From assembly GCF_031199965.1 (NCBI RefSeq), contig NZ_CP133605.1:4248501-4312500 (forward strand): a stretch of 64,000 bases of DNA, read 5' to 3'. Shown piece by piece: positions 27,933 to 38,476 of this stretch; position 1 is the first letter of the stretch, and the number at the start of each line of letters is the position of its first letter. The notes under the pieces were generated by a model. The model saw only the letters and a program-made list of their open reading frames with translations, was not told the DNA's origin and ran no database searches. The position numbers and the translations under genes are program-made. The DNA is from Paenibacillus sp. D2_2. Lineage in GTDB: Bacteria; Bacillota; Bacilli; Paenibacillales; Paenibacillaceae.

Positions 27933-30161
27933 TCAGTTACCAGAATCAGCAGGTTTGCGCATCGTTAAGCCAACTCTTCCCTTCTTGAGATCCACATTCA
28001 ATACCCAAACAGTCACATTATCCCCTACAGAGACAACATCCATCGGGTGCTTCACGAAGCGATCGCTAAGCTGTGAAATATGCACGAGACCGTCATTTTT
28101 AATGCCGATATCCACAAAGGCGCCGAAATCGATCACATTACGTACCGTACCTTGCAGTTCCATCCCCGGCGTCAGATCCTCGATCTTGAGTACATCGGTG
28201 CGGAAGATCGGCAACGGCAGTTCCTCACGTGGATCGCGGCCAGGGCGCTGCAAGCTGTCTACAATATCACGCAGCGTTGGCACGCCGACTTCCAATTGCG
28301 CTGCAACCGCCTCAGGCTGTACAGCACCCAGCTTACTATTCAGCTCTTTGGATCCGAGCTGTTCCTTATTTACGCCAAGTTCAGCAAATAACCGCTCCAC
28401 TACTTCATAGGATTCTGGATGAATCGGCGTACGGTCCAGTTCGAAGCTGCCGTCATTAATACGCAGAAAGCCGATGCACTGTTCATAGGTTTTAGCACCT
28501 AGGCGTGGCACCTTCTGTAGTTCCTTACGACTCTTGAACATCCCGTTCTCATCTCTATATTTCACAATATTCTTCGCAATCGTTGCATTAACGCCAGATA
28601 CATAAGACAGCAATGAAGGCGATGCCGTATTGACGTCGACACCAACATGGTTAACGGCAGATTCTACGACATTCTTCAAACTCTCATCGAGATGCTTCTG
28701 GGATACGTCATGTTGATACTGTCCTACACCGATCGCTTTAGGCTCGATCTTAACTAATTCAGCAAGCGGGTCCTGCAAGCGGCGGGCGATCGATGCCGCA
28801 CTACGCTCCGCAACATCCAGATCCGGAAATTCTTCTTGAGCTAACTTAGAAGCAGAATATACACTGGCACCCGCTTCGTTGACGATCAGATAAGCAAGTT
28901 CATTACCCTTACCCTTCCTTCCGGCGAGCACATCAGCTACAAATTGCTCCGTCTCCCGCGAAGCCGTTCCGTTGCCAATGACGATCAGCGATATCCCATA
29001 TCTGTCAATCAGTTGATTGAATGTAGCCTCAGCTTCCCGCTTCTTGTTGTTCGGCGGCGTCGGGTAAGTGACGGCAACCTCTAATAGCTTGCCAGTCTCA
29101 TCAACGACGGCGAGCTTACAGCCTGTGCGATAAGCCGGGTCAACACCAAGCACGCGTTGCCCGCGCACCGGAGGCTGCAAGAGAAGATTGCGTAAATTAC
29201 CGGCAAAAATATCAATCGCCTGCCCCTCCGCCTTCTCGGTCAATTCGCCGCGCACTTCTCGCTCAATCGAAGGGGCAATTAGACGTTTGTAAGCATCCTC
29301 AATGACAGCATGAAGCACAGCTTCCACGACCGAGCTGCCTTTGATCCAGCGTCCGGCAATATGGCGATGGATCGCTTCCGTCTCCACTTCCAATGACACC
29401 TTGAGCACATTTTCCCGCTCGCCGCGGTTCATGGCCAAGATACGGTGAGATGGCATTTTCTTGGCAGCTTCCCGATAATTGTAGTACATCTCATACACAG
29501 ACTCTTCTTCAGGCGTTTTCGCTTCGGATACCATGAACCCGTTATCCATCGTATAGAGACGTACCCAAGCACGGGTTGCCGCTTCATCGGAAATCTCCTC
29601 AGCAATGATATCCATTGCCCCTTGAATCGCTTCCTCAGCCGTTTCGGCACCCTTCTCAGTATCGATATACTGGGCTGCCTCTTGAAGTGGGTCCCCCTGC
29701 TTCGGCTGCGACAGTATCCACTTGGCCAGCGGTTCGAGTCCTTTCTCCTTGGCTACGCTGGCCCGCGTCTTACGCTTCTGCTTATACGGACGATATAAAT
29801 CCTCAACTTCCTGCAGCTTCACCGCTTGTGTAATCGACGCTGCAAGCTCATCGGTCAGCTTGCCCTGCTCTTCGATGATCCTCAGCACTTCGCGCTTACG
29901 TTCTCCTAGGTTGCGTAAATATTGCATCCGATCCGCAATATCCCGGAGCTGATTCTCATCAAGCTCCGCCGTCATTTCCTTCCGATAACGAGCAATAAAC
30001 GGAATCGTGTTACCCTCATCCAATAGTGATGCTGTCGTCCTCACTTGCTTGAGTGTCAGATTCAGCTCTTTTGCAATTTGGCGAACAATTTGCTCCTGCT
30101 CCTCGGCTCCTGAATATTCCTGATTTACTGTTGTAGTTGTTGTCATATCCGATTGTGGCAA
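27933..30161 (-). CDS. tex: Tex family RNA-binding protein
   Basis: ~742 residues, intact. N-terminal Tex helices (VRQIAKELNLTLKQVRTTASLLDEG), YqgF-like RNase H fold (VLGVDPAYRTGCKLAVVD near residue 330), helix-hairpin-helix motifs (~500-560) and a C-terminal S1 RNA-binding domain (ELQGTVRNVIDFGAFVDIGI ... DGLVHISQLSDRFV) at about 645-715. The start is uncertain: TTG 30161 has GAGGG 7 nt upstream; ATG 30146 and TTG 30191 are also in frame. Thought to act in transcription/RNA metabolism. Monocistronic. Confidence 0.93.
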   Translation of the reverse strand: MPQSDMTTTTTVNQEYSGAEEQEQIVRQIAKELNLTLKQVRTTASLLDEGNTIPFIARYRKEMTAELDENQLRDIADRMQYLRNLGERKREVLRIIEEQGKLTDELAASITQAVKLQEVEDLYRPYKQKRKTRASVAKEKGLEPLAKWILSQPKQGDPLQEAAQYIDTEKGAETAEEAIQGAMDIIAEEISDEAATRAWVRLYTMDNGFMVSEAKTPEEESVYEMYYNYREAAKKMPSHRILAMNRGERENVLKVSLEVETEAIHRHIAGRWIKGSSVVEAVLHAVIEDAYKRLIAPSIEREVRGELTEKAEGQAIDIFAGNLRNLLLQPPVRGQRVLGVDPAYRTGCKLAVVDETGKLLEVAVTYPTPPNNKKREAEATFNQLIDRYGISLIVIGNGTASRETEQFVADVLAGRKGKGNELAYLIVNEAGASVYSASKLAQEEFPDLDVAERSAASIARRLQDPLAELVKIEPKAIGVGQYQHDVSQKHLDESLKNVVESAVNHVGVDVNTASPSLLSYVSGVNATIAKNIVKYRDENGMFKSRKELQKVPRLGAKTYEQCIGFLRINDGSFELDRTPIHPESYEVVERLFAELGVNKEQLGSKELNSKLGAVQPEAVAAQLEVGVPTLRDIVDSLQRPGRDPREELPLPIFRTDVLKIEDLTPGMELQGTVRNVIDFGAFVDIGIKNDGLVHISQLSDRFVKHPMDVVSVGDNVTVWVLNVDLKKGRVGLTMRKPADSGN

Positions 30162-30265
30162 ATGGAATCCCTCTTTCGTCTCAAAGTACAATTGTCTCTA
30201 TTATCACAAACTTTCCGGCTCATTTCCAGCGTGTTGAACACCGGAGAAGCGATATCCTTATAAAA

Positions 30266-30298
30266 AAATAAAGCATCGGGCTCTCCCGATGCTCTACC
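30266..30298 (-). terminator. Terminator of the DUF4190 gene
   Basis: AGCATCGGGAGAGCCCGATGCT perfect stem then TTATTTTTTT on the minus strand. Confidence 0.9.
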
Positions 30299-30306
30299 GA
30301 ACTATT

Positions 30307-30675
30307 TTAGAAATTGGAGTATATCGTGTTGTCCACGCTTCCAGCGTAAATGATGAACACAAACAAAATGATGAATAGCAAAAGCCCATAAATAATAGTT
30401 CCTATAATGCCACAAACAAGTCCGGCAATGGCCAAGCCCTTTCCTTGCTCATATCTCCGCTTGAGTTCTTTTAAGGACAAGCTAGAGAAAATAATCGCCA
30501 TAATCCCCAGAAGAAAACCGACATAAGGAATCATGATCGATAAAATTCCCAATACCAAAGCCGCGATCGATTTGCCGTTCGTCTTCTGAACAACCGGAGG
30601 TCCCGGTGGGTACGGCGGTGGATAGTTATTCATCGTTGAATATTGATACTGCTGATCTGACGCATTTTGATTCAT
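30307..30675 (-). CDS. DUF4190 membrane protein
   Basis: 122 residues. Gln/Tyr/Pro-rich N-terminal 30 residues (NNYPPPYPPGPPVVQ), then two hydrophobic segments around a short basic loop (GKSIAALVLGILSIMIPYVG ... KELKRRYEQGKGLAIAGLV), the DUF4190 pattern, followed by a third helix. Strong AGGACC-type RBS region. Function unknown; single gene with its own terminator. Confidence 0.8.
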   Translation of the reverse strand: MNQNASDQQYQYSTMNNYPPPYPPGPPVVQKTNGKSIAALVLGILSIMIPYVGFLLGIMAIIFSSLSLKELKRRYEQGKGLAIAGLVCGIIGTIIYGLLLFIILFVFIIYAGSVDNTIYSNF

Positions 30676-30831
30676 TCAAAAAGGTCCTCCCCCAAAATAT
30701 ATAAATTCATTATAACAGATATCCCAAACTACGTATGAAAAAAATCCAATTCATTAACATTTTTCCAACACTTATTAATAGGAATACGTGAAATATATTT
30801 TGCCACTGTCAGGGCGGTAGACACTCCCGTA

Positions 30832-30869
30832 TTCAGCAAAGATTCAGCCTGCGTTCAGTTTACATTCAG
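30832..30869 (+). promoter_or_regulatory. Four TTCAG direct repeats at 11-bp spacing
   Basis: TTCAG begins at 30832, 30843, 30854 and 30865, exactly one helical turn apart, in the 344-bp gap before the MacA-like gene. This phasing is typical of binding sites for OmpR/PhoB-type response regulators. No such regulator is encoded in the window. Confidence 0.7.
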
Positions 30870-31019
30870 CTTAATTTCACGCTCCTTTCATACTTGCGAA
30901 ATACAATAACAACAGTTGAATTGCTAGGCGCATCATTAGATTTTTGCTTAATCGAAATATTCACCAAAAATCAGTGTTACTTGCGCAAAAAATTGATCTA
31001 AAGAAAGTTGGAATGATTC

Positions 31020-32488
31020 ATGAAGAAGAAATGGTTATGGATCGGAACTGGAATCATTGTACTGGCCATCGCAGTAACTGCAATACTGCTAACGCTTCCA
31101 AAAAAGAGCAATGATGCTGCGCCCCCAGAACAAAGAACGACCAAAGTCACCAAGGGGAATATTACTGAAAGTGTCTCCGGCTCTGGCTCAGTTATTGCCA
31201 CAGATAATGAGACCATTCGTACCAAAGATGAAGGAAAGGTCAAACAAGTGTTGGTAAAGGTCGGTGATGTCGTTAAAAAGGGACAAACCTTATTAACCTA
31301 TGAATCTCAGGATTTATCCGACAATCTCGAAGCCCAGGAAGCGACGCTACAAACGCAAAAATGGGATCTAGAGGATTTGCAGAGCCAATACAAAAGACAA
31401 GTACAGCAAGGTGCCTCCGATGATGAACTGAATCAAACCCAAAAATCGATTGATAAACAGCAATTAAATATGGATAAGACTAAAAAGGATATCGCCACTA
31501 TTAAAGAAAATATGCTTCCGCCCGATCCAATAATCTCACCGATCGAAGGTACGGTCACTGCCGTTAGTATTACCTCCGGCGAGCAAGCTAGGGCTGGCAG
31601 CGATTTATTTGCAATTACAGATTATCAAAATTTAAGCGTCAAAACACAAGTTGATGAACTGGATATTCCAAATGTCAAAACAGGTATGAAAGCAAGCATC
31701 CAGCTGGATGCTCTGCCGACTCGAAGATTGAAGGTGAAGTCTCCGATATTTCAAATGAGGGCTCCGCATCTAATGGCGTATCTCTGTTTGACGTAACAAT
31801 CAAATTGAATCCTACCGATGGAGTTCGCGTAGGAATGTCCGCCGAAGCAACGATTATTATCAATGAGAAACAAGATATCCTCACACTTCCGGTTGAAGCG
31901 GTGCAAAAAATGGGTGATAAATACGTCGTTATGCTCCCTTCGGATAATACCTCTGACTCGACGTCGAGCCAAGATACAACGAATAAGCAAGGGGCTACGG
32001 GCCAGATGTCTAGATTCGAAGGTAGCCCTACTGGCGCCAAAGGGACGGCCACCGAGGGTGGGACCCAAAGTAGAACTGGCAGATGGAATGGCAACCCAGG
32101 CAACACTCAAAATATAGGCAGCACTGGCGACACTAGTAATCCTGGTAACACCGGAAATACGAGCAACCCAGGCTTCGGAAGACGTGGTCAGCTTGGCAAT
32201 GTTAAGGAAGTAGAGGTTGGAGTTCATAATGAGAACTATATCGAGATCGTCAGTGGCCTGAGTGAAGGCGATGAAGTCGTGCTCCCAACAGTTATGGCGT
32301 CCTCAACGAGCAATGCACAAAAGGATCAGATGATGCAGGGCGGAGGATTTGGCGGTATGGGTGGTGGTAACTTCCGTAGCGATTTCGGAGGCGGAATGTC
32401 TGGCGGAGGCGGAATGTCTAGCGGCGGTATGTCAGGTGTACCTAGAAACAGCAGTACAGGCGGCATGACCAGAGGCGGTGGACAATAA
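31020..32488 (+). CDS. MacA/YknX-like efflux adaptor, one frameshift
   Basis: ~489 residues. N-terminal anchor helix, barrel-sandwich/biotinyl-like segments (TKDEGKVKQVLVKVGDVVKKGQTLLTYE), a coiled coil (residues ~100-165), a beta-barrel region and an unusual C-terminus: a Ser/Thr/Gly/Asn-rich stretch (~300-385) and a Gly-Met-rich tail (GGGFGGMGGG...). The frame breaks near 31724 (TCGAAGATTG): one added A turns LPTRRLKVKS into LPTRKIEGEVSDISNEGS and restores the rest. Stop overlaps the ATPase start (TAATG). It links the ABC transporter to the extracellular face in this three-gene operon. Confidence 0.88.
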
Positions 32489-33249
32489 TGTCTAGCACAA
32501 CGTCTCAACATCCCTTGATTCAAGTCAAACAACTCGGGCACGGTTACATGATGGCCGGCGAGATGATGAGCGTGCTTGAGGATATTACATTTACGATTAA
32601 TCATGGTGAATTCGTAGCAATTATCGGGCCCTCAGGCTCTGGCAAATCAACGCTCATGAACATGCTTGGCTGCCTTGATATTGCTAATATCGGAAGCTAT
32701 CTATTGGATGGACTAGATGTCAGGAAGCTGTCGGATAATAAGCTGGCTACAATCCGGAATGAAAAGATCGGCTTTATATTCCAGTCCTTTAATCTGCTCT
32801 CCAAATTAACAGCATACGAGAATGTGGAGCTTCCACTCATTTACCGGAATGTCTCTCATAAAGAACGAAGAAGAATCGTAGAACAATCGCTAGATGTCGT
32901 TGGCCTGAATGACCGCATGCATCATAAACCCTCCGAACTATCTGGTGGTCAACAGCAACGTGTGGCGATTGCTAGGGCTATTGCTGGAAATCCCCCGATC
33001 CTTCTAGCTGACGAGCCTACGGGTGCACTGGACAGTAAAACCGGAGTAGAGGTTATGGAGCAAATGAAGAAGCTCAATGCCCTCGGCCATACGATCATCA
33101 TCATTACGCATGATCTAGCCATCGCAGAACAGGCTAAGAGAGTTATTCGCATTCAGGATGGCAGAATCGTAGAAGATCGGGGAATGCGGTATGAACCTGT
33201 TGCAGAGCATCAAAATGGCCTGGAAGAGCATTATTGGGGCCAAGGTTAG
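32488..33249 (+). CDS. MacB/LolD-type ABC exporter ATPase
   Basis: 253 residues, intact. Walker [16 protein letters not shown] near residue 50, Q-loop FIFQSFNLLS, signature LSGGQQQRVAIARA, Walker B ILLADEP and the H-loop ITHD. The MacB-class marker is the length and the SKLTAYENVELPLIYR segment. Overlaps the permease gene by 59 nt, indicating tight coupling. Confidence 0.95.
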   Translation: MSSTTSQHPLIQVKQLGHGYMMAGEMMSVLEDITFTINHGEFVAIIGPSGSGKSTLMNMLGCLDIANIGSYLLDGLDVRKLSDNKLATIRNEKIGFIFQSFNLLSKLTAYENVELPLIYRNVSHKERRRIVEQSLDVVGLNDRMHHKPSELSGGQQQRVAIARAIAGNPPILLADEPTGALDSKTGVEVMEQMKKLNALGHTIIIITHDLAIAEQAKRVIRIQDGRIVEDRGMRYEPVAEHQNGLEEHYWGQG

Positions 33250-34371
33250 ATCTCTATTGACGATGCTTGGGATCATCATCGGGGTATCCTCAGTCATTAT
33301 ACTCGTCTCGGTCGGCCAAGGTACCACTTCACAAATTACGTCCCAACTGGAGGGACTAGGAACTGATTTATTGACCGTAAACATTATGGGAAGAGGAAAT
33401 ACTACTTCACTTTCGCTGGACGAGGCGATGGATTTGGGTCAGATCGAAGGCGTCAAAGCGGTCTCCCCGATCATCAGCGGTAGTGTTACGGCCAAAAAAG
33501 GGACGATCAACGATACGGTATCTGTTGAAGGCATCGTTCCTTCCTATGAGCAAGTTCAGAACTTTCATGTCCAATCTGGTCGTTTTATCCTTGACTTGGA
33601 CAATGATTTCCGTATGAAAGTTGCTCTGATTGGCACCGAGACAGCTAATACCTTTTTGGAACCGAAAATCCAGTTGGTCAGACGATTCAATTAAATGGCA
33701 CCAGTTATAAGATCGTCGGCCTTCTGGAATCGAAAGGCTCCAGCCTAACGGCTTCGAATGACAAGAAAATACTCATTCCGGTAACAACCGCGGAACGCTC
33801 GCTAAGAACAGGAGGAATTCGTTCTATAACAGTGCAAGTCGATGATTCGAAGCAAATAAGCAGTGTAAAAACGGCGCTGCAGTCGGATCTGGATAAAAAA
33901 TTCCAGAATGCGAACAATTCTTATAACATTTTCAATTCACAGGATATGCTAGATACCCTGAATTCCACGACACAGACTCTCTCACTAGCCTTAGGTGGAA
34001 TCGCCGGCATTTCGCTCTTAGTAGGCGGAATAGGAATTATGAATATTATGCTCGTATCCGTCAGCGAAAGAACGAGGGAGATTGGTATTAGAAAAGCAAT
34101 AGGAGCAAAAAAACGGAATATACTGCTGCAATTTATGGTAGAATCCACTTTCCTTAGCGGATTTGGCGGAATCGTTGGAATTGGGTTAGGCTATGGGGGA
34201 AGCGCCCTGATCGGTCATTACACCTCCCTAACTACGACCGTTCCCTACTATATCGTAACGATTTCATTCGGCTTCTCCTTGTTGATCGGAATCATCTTCG
34301 GCATGATCCCAGCGAATAAAGCGGCTAAGCTTCGCCCGATTTATGCATTACGTACCGATTCAGCCGGTTAA
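33191..34371 (+). CDS. MacB-like ABC permease (FtsX family), one frameshift
   Basis: ~393 residues, four helices in MacB topology: one N-terminal (RSLLTMLGIIIGVSSVIILV) and three C-terminal (GGIAGISLLVGGIGIMNIML ... SGFGGIVGIGLGYGGSAL ... FSLLIGIIFGMIPANKAAKL), flanking an extracellular domain. The frame breaks at 33653-33657 (five Ts): one added T gives NTFFGTENPVGQTIQLNGTSY and a continuous protein. Exports a peptide or lipid-like substrate in known relatives; B. subtilis YknYZ gives resistance to a sporulation toxin. Substrate here unknown. Confidence 0.9.
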
Positions 34372-34399
34372 TAGACAGACATACTCTTATAAGTCATAC

Positions 34400-34440
34400 A
34401 GAACCCCTACCTATGGTTAATCCATAGATAGGGGTTCTGT
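34400..34440 (+). terminator. Terminator of the macAB-like operon
   Basis: AGAACCCCTACCTATGG / CCATAGATAGGGGTTCT long hairpin just after the permease stop; weak T tail. Confidence 0.6.
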
Positions 34441-34454
34441 TCGTTCACCCATAA

Positions 34455-34484
34455 AGAAAAAAGCACCCGAATCATCGGGTGCTA
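34455..34484 (-). terminator. Terminator of the ndoAI-ndoA genes
   Basis: AGCACCCGATGATTCGGGTGCT followed by six Ts on the minus strand. Confidence 0.9.
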
Positions 34485-34515
34485 GCTCGAAGGCTTCCGC
34501 CTCCAAGCTATATCA

Positions 34516-34866
34516 TTAAAAATCAATCAAACCTAGACTGATCAACAATGCATCATTTACTTTCTTCATCGTCTCATCGTCTAAATGTGTGATTTTATCG
34601 GTTAATCTTTGTTTGTCGATCGTTCGAATCTGTTCCAGCAAAATGACGGAATCACGATCAAATCCGTGCGTCGCTGCGTCAATTTCAACGTGAGTCGGCA
34701 GCTTTGCCTTTTGAATTTGAGCTGTGATGGCAGCAACGATCGCCGTAGGGCTAAATCGATTGCCGATATCGTTCTGGATGATTAGCACCGGTCTTACCCC
34801 TCCCTGTTCAGAACCAACTACAGGGGAAAGGTCTGCAAAGAATACGTCACCGCGCTTTACGATCAA
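34516..34866 (-). CDS. ndoA: EndoA/MazF endoribonuclease toxin
   Basis: 116 residues, intact. Opens [23 protein letters not shown] and continues [18 protein letters not shown], essentially the conserved MazF/PemK fold of B. subtilis EndoA (116 aa), which cleaves mRNA at UACAU-type sites. Catalytic Arg (in GGVRPVL) and Thr region present. Starts 3 nt after the antitoxin gene, as in B. subtilis. Confidence 0.97.
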   Translation of the reverse strand: MIVKRGDVFFADLSPVVGSEQGGVRPVLIIQNDIGNRFSPTAIVAAITAQIQKAKLPTHVEIDAATHGFDRDSVILLEQIRTIDKQRLTDKITHLDDETMKKVNDALLISLGLIDF

Positions 34867-34869
34867 TGG

Positions 34870-35142
34870 TTACACCCCGCTTACTAGGCGGTCCAGAGTG
34901 ATGTCTGCATCTTCCTCTGCTTGGAACGCTTCAGAGGCCATGGATAGGTTAATTTTTGCCATTTCCATATAACCCCGCTGCATCGACTCGCGAATAAATC
35001 TCTTCTTCCGCTCATTCAGATACAGCTTCATGGCTTGTCGAATCAATTCGCTGCGATTGGAATTCTCCATCGCCACGATCCCATCTACCTCCTGTAAAAG
35101 ATGATCCGGTAAACTGATCATGATTCGTTTGGTATTGTGCAT
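34870..35142 (-). CDS. ndoAI: EndoAI antitoxin (ribbon-helix-helix)
   Basis: 90 residues from ATG 35142, behind AAAGGTGG; upstream in-frame codons to 35196 lack a ribosome site. N-terminal RHH motif NTKRIMISLPDHLLQEVDGI and a C-terminal acidic tail that would wrap and inhibit NdoA. Matches B. subtilis EndoAI (93 aa) and its position downstream of alr. Confidence 0.95.
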   Translation of the reverse strand: MHNTKRIMISLPDHLLQEVDGIVAMENSNRSELIRQAMKLYLNERKKRFIRESMQRGYMEMAKINLSMASEAFQAEEDADITLDRLVSGV

Positions 35143-35395
35143 ATTGGCCACCTTTACTTCCACCCCCAAAACCTTATCGACCCATAACCCTTGCATTAAA
35201 ACTCAGTATAGCATTATTCAAGGGAATTTATACAAGAAAATATATGCCGAGAGTATATCAAGTATGCTGCATATCATTATAAACAAAAATGATAGTAGCG
35301 TACATACCTGATTCTTTCCATATTTTTATCATTCGATAACCTTGGCATAAAATCCTTCCATGTCATAAAAAGTTTTGTAGGTTTTTGTCAGGTTT

Positions 35396-36584
35396 TTACG
35401 AAAGCAGCGGATTTAGCACTAATTCCGTCACACCTTGGCGTGTATATACCCGTGCAACTCGATGAGCCAACATACATACCAGTTCATAATTAATCGTTCC
35501 AAGCAAATCAGCCAACTCTTCAGCGGTAATTTCCTCGCCTAATTGATGACCGATGAGTACAACCTCTTCGCCGGCTTGAATTTCTTCAGCATTTTCAGCC
35601 AAAGATTGTAATGACACCATACATTGATCCATACAAATCGTTCCTACAACAGGGGCACGGCGTCCGCGTATCAATACCTGCGCCTTACCGCTCAGCATCC
35701 GGGAATAACCATCAGCGTAGCCGATCGGAAGAGTAGCAATTCTCTCTTCTGCATCGGTGACATACTTGGCCCCGTAGCTAATGGCTGAACCGGGCGGTAC
35801 CGTTTTTACCCAGACAGCCTGCGTCTTCAACGACAAGATCGGCTTCAACTGAATCTGCTCCTTCATAACTTCGTCTGAAGGATACAGACCATATAAAGCA
35901 ATACCGACTCGAGCCATCTGGCAGGTCAATTCCGGTACATCGATTGCGATAGCGCTATTGCCCGTATGTATTATAGGAATATGCATTCCTTGATCCCGAA
36001 GCGCATCTACCATGCCCTGAAAACGTTCGTATTGTTCCAATGTATAGCTTTTGTCTCTTTCATCCGCGGTTGCAAAATGGGTAAACATCCCTTCCACTTC
36101 CACATGCGGTATTTGCATCGCCCGACGAATGAAATCAACGGCTTCTTTCCCGGCTTCAGACCAAGACGTCCCATGCCGGAATCAATTTTGATATGGACCT
36201 TCAGCTCATTCGTAAATTCTACTGGATCCAGCGTCGCAATCGTATCAAGTACTTCCTCACTGAACACGGTAATCGTAATATCGTGTTCCCAAGCGATACG
36301 CACTCCATGCGGGGGCGTATATCCGAGGATCAGAATCGGCAGGGTAATTCCCGCGTTTCTTAGCTCTAATGCTTCGTCCAAGAATGCAACGCTAAGATAA
36401 TCTGCTCCCAGCGCCTCGAGCTCTCGGGAGATCGGAACTGCTCCGTGACCATAAGCATTTGCCTTTACGCAAGCTAACAGCTTGATTCCTTCAGGCAGTC
36501 TGCCTCGAAATGCTTCATAATTGGCACCGAGTAAATCCAGATCTATTTCCGCTCGTGTGGTCGATAGTTTACTTGCACTTTCAA
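35396..36584 (-). CDS. alr: Alanine racemase, two frameshifts
   Basis: ~396 residues of PLP-dependent alanine racemase, making D-Ala for the cell wall. Start TTG 36584 behind GGAG. The first break near 36559 is repaired to VNYRPTRAEIDLDLLGANYEAF, the second near 36157 to GLEAGKEAVDFIRRAMQIP. PLP Lys in LLACVKANAYGHG (residue ~39), substrate Tyr in AISYGAKY, C-terminal CMDQCMVSL and DLLGTINYELVC. Gene order alr-ndoAI-ndoA is the B. subtilis arrangement. Essential-type gene broken twice with no other damage: a strong sign of base-calling error. Confidence 0.95.
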
Positions 36585-36717
36585 GTCACCTTCTCCATTG
36601 TTTTAAAAAAGTCCATGCCAAACGATACAATTATCGTAATGTTATGAGGTTCTCATGTCAATTCCGCTACAAGCCCCATATTTGCAATTATGTGAAGTAA
36701 TATTTTGGACAAGAATA

Positions 36718-36785
36718 AAAAAGACGGAAATACGCTGTCCCGCCGGGAAAAACTTCGTCGGGCTAAACCGTATACCGCCTTTTTT
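36718..36785 (-). terminator. Probable terminator of the YdcC-like gene
   Basis: GC-rich nested hairpin (GGCGGTATAC...GTATTTCCGTC with inner CCCGACG/CGGCGGG pairing) followed by six Ts on the minus strand. Pairing is imperfect. Confidence 0.55.
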
Positions 36786-36789
36786 GCCA

Positions 36790-37922
36790 TTATTTACCTG
36801 TCTGATCCTGCATCGAGGATGCGATCTTCACCATCTCTGTAACAGGTAGATTATCACTTGTAATTCGGAATTCAAGTCCATCAATCGTCCAGGTCAAGGT
36901 CTGCAAATCATCGCCTGTGAGCCACCCCGTCGTGAAGCCCAGGTCTACCACTTCACTTTGAACAAGCGATGTAGCTCGATCGGCCGCTCTTGTCTCAGTG
37001 ATCGTATATTGATAGGCCCCATCATATCTTTGTATGACAATACTGCGATCACTGTCTTCCGTTGCCTTACTGTCCTTATATATTACTCCTTCTGGGTAAT
37101 AAGTCGGAACTATGACTCCGAACGGTTCTGACAGTGCAGGCAAAGATGGTTCTTCTGTCCCTTGTCCTCCCACCGCAGCGTCCGGTGAATCTGTTCCCAT
37201 TCCTGCCCCTGTCTCATCAGCCGACGGTACCTTCTCGATCAGCATTCCGTTCTCATCAACCTCAAGCAAGGTACCCTTCGAATCCTGTGCGGCTTTTTCT
37301 AAGTTACGCTGCATATCAAATGACTTGTCATCGAATTTGGGATTAAAGTCAAACTTATCGAACTTCACTTGTACAACAACTTTAGCCTGGGCATCCGATA
37401 CCTGAACCTGCTTCGGAGCATAGTTCTCTTTGCTCAGCCAAATCTTCTGGCGTACTAAAGCATGGGTATTGTAATTCGCCGCTACATCGAATACATAATT
37501 GTCCTTATCACTTACAAACTGCCTTGAGCTATCGCTTAGAATGCTGCGTATCAACGTCTGGTACAAATACACCTGGCCTTGATTCTCCGGCCAGTCACTT
37601 TGGAAGCGGAAGCTCTTGTTGAGGCTCGGCGTCAGTACATAGACGCCCTGATCGTTGCGTAGCACGATCTGAGTGACATTTTTCTGGGCGTTCGTGAGTG
37701 CTATCCGGTAGTACGATGGCTTCTGATGCCATACCTCCACCTTGTATTCCTGTGGAGTATCACCGGTATACAAGGTCATCGTCCCTGAAGTCTGGTAGCT
37801 CTCTAATTTAGTTACGACTTTGTCCAAATCCTTAACGACACCTGCGGCGTCTTTTTCCCGCATGCGGTCATTACGATGCTAAACACTATTATGATAGTCA
37901 GCATCCACGTGATCCGACGCAT
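36790..37922 (-). CDS. ydcC: YdcC-like (LolA-fold) sporulation-associated lipoprotein, one frameshift
   Basis: ~377 residues. ATG at 37922 behind GAGGGG begins a lipoprotein signal MRRITWMLTIIIVFSIVMTA with lipobox TAC. The frame breaks at 37852-37856 (five Ts): one added A gives ACGKKDAAGVVKDLDKVVTK. The mature protein has the LolA-like fold (YYRIALTNAQKNVTQIVLRN, YVLTPSLNKSFRFQSDWP) and an acidic insert near residues 215-250. Homologues sit upstream of alr in Bacillus and are expressed in sporulation; biochemical role unknown. Confidence 0.85.
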
Positions 37923-38223
37923 GAGATCATCCCCTCTGCAGTTTGATTTCCTAAACTGATACATGTCTATGAGGGAACTTGGCCGATTATGCAGACTAGC
38001 TTGACAAGCCGGAGAGGGCTGTACATAAATCAGGCGAATACAAGGGCAACGACTGATCTAAAAACGATGAAATAGCCTATAGAACAGTTTGTAGGAGTAC
38101 AGCATACTGTATGTCAGATCATTCAATTTGGCTTTCAGCATTCATTTTTCATTCGATTTAATACAAAAAAAGATGTTGACAAATGAAAAAATAAGGTCTA
38201 CGATGACGTTGGAAATTAAAGAC

Positions 38224-38395
38224 GTCCTCGTTAGGTGAGGCTCCTATATAAACACAGGCCACTGCCCAGAAATATCGAAAGATGCCTATGGGTAGAACAG
38301 GGATTGCCGGATTAAGGCTTTTCATAAGGTGGCTAAGAGGTCGAAGCTCGACTTTCTTTACGTTGTATAGTGCCAAAACTCGACTAGGGGGAAGC
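38224..38395 (+). promoter_or_regulatory. M-box (ykoK) magnesium riboswitch
   Basis: Conserved M-box core is readable in order: CCTCGTTAGGTGAGGCTCCT, ACTGCCCAGAAATATCGAAA, ATGCCTATGGGTAGAACAG, TAAGG, and the closing TATAGTGCCAAAACTCGAC. It senses Mg2+ and here sits in front of mgtA, with a terminator as expression platform. The preceding 37923-38200 stretch holds no gene I can support. Confidence 0.95.
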
Positions 38396-38423
38396 AGGCT
38401 CAGTTTATTTGTGTGTCTACTAA

Positions 38424-38454
38424 TCCCTCTAGGTGAATGCCTGGAGGGTTTTTT
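38424..38454 (+). terminator. M-box expression-platform terminator
   Basis: CCCTCTAGG-TGAATG-CCTGGAGGG then six Ts, 30 nt after the aptamer. Mg2+ binding should favour it. Confidence 0.9.
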
Positions 38455-38476
38455 AATGCAAAAGGGGGAACAAACA

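Noticed and set aside
27955-28410. Long open frames antisense to tex and other genes
   Set aside because: No ribosome sites or family motifs, and they mirror strongly conserved genes on the other strand.
38282-38476. Coding region starting at 38282 through the M-box
   Set aside because: It overlaps the conserved riboswitch aptamer and its terminator; only the part after the GTG at 38477 has a ribosome site.
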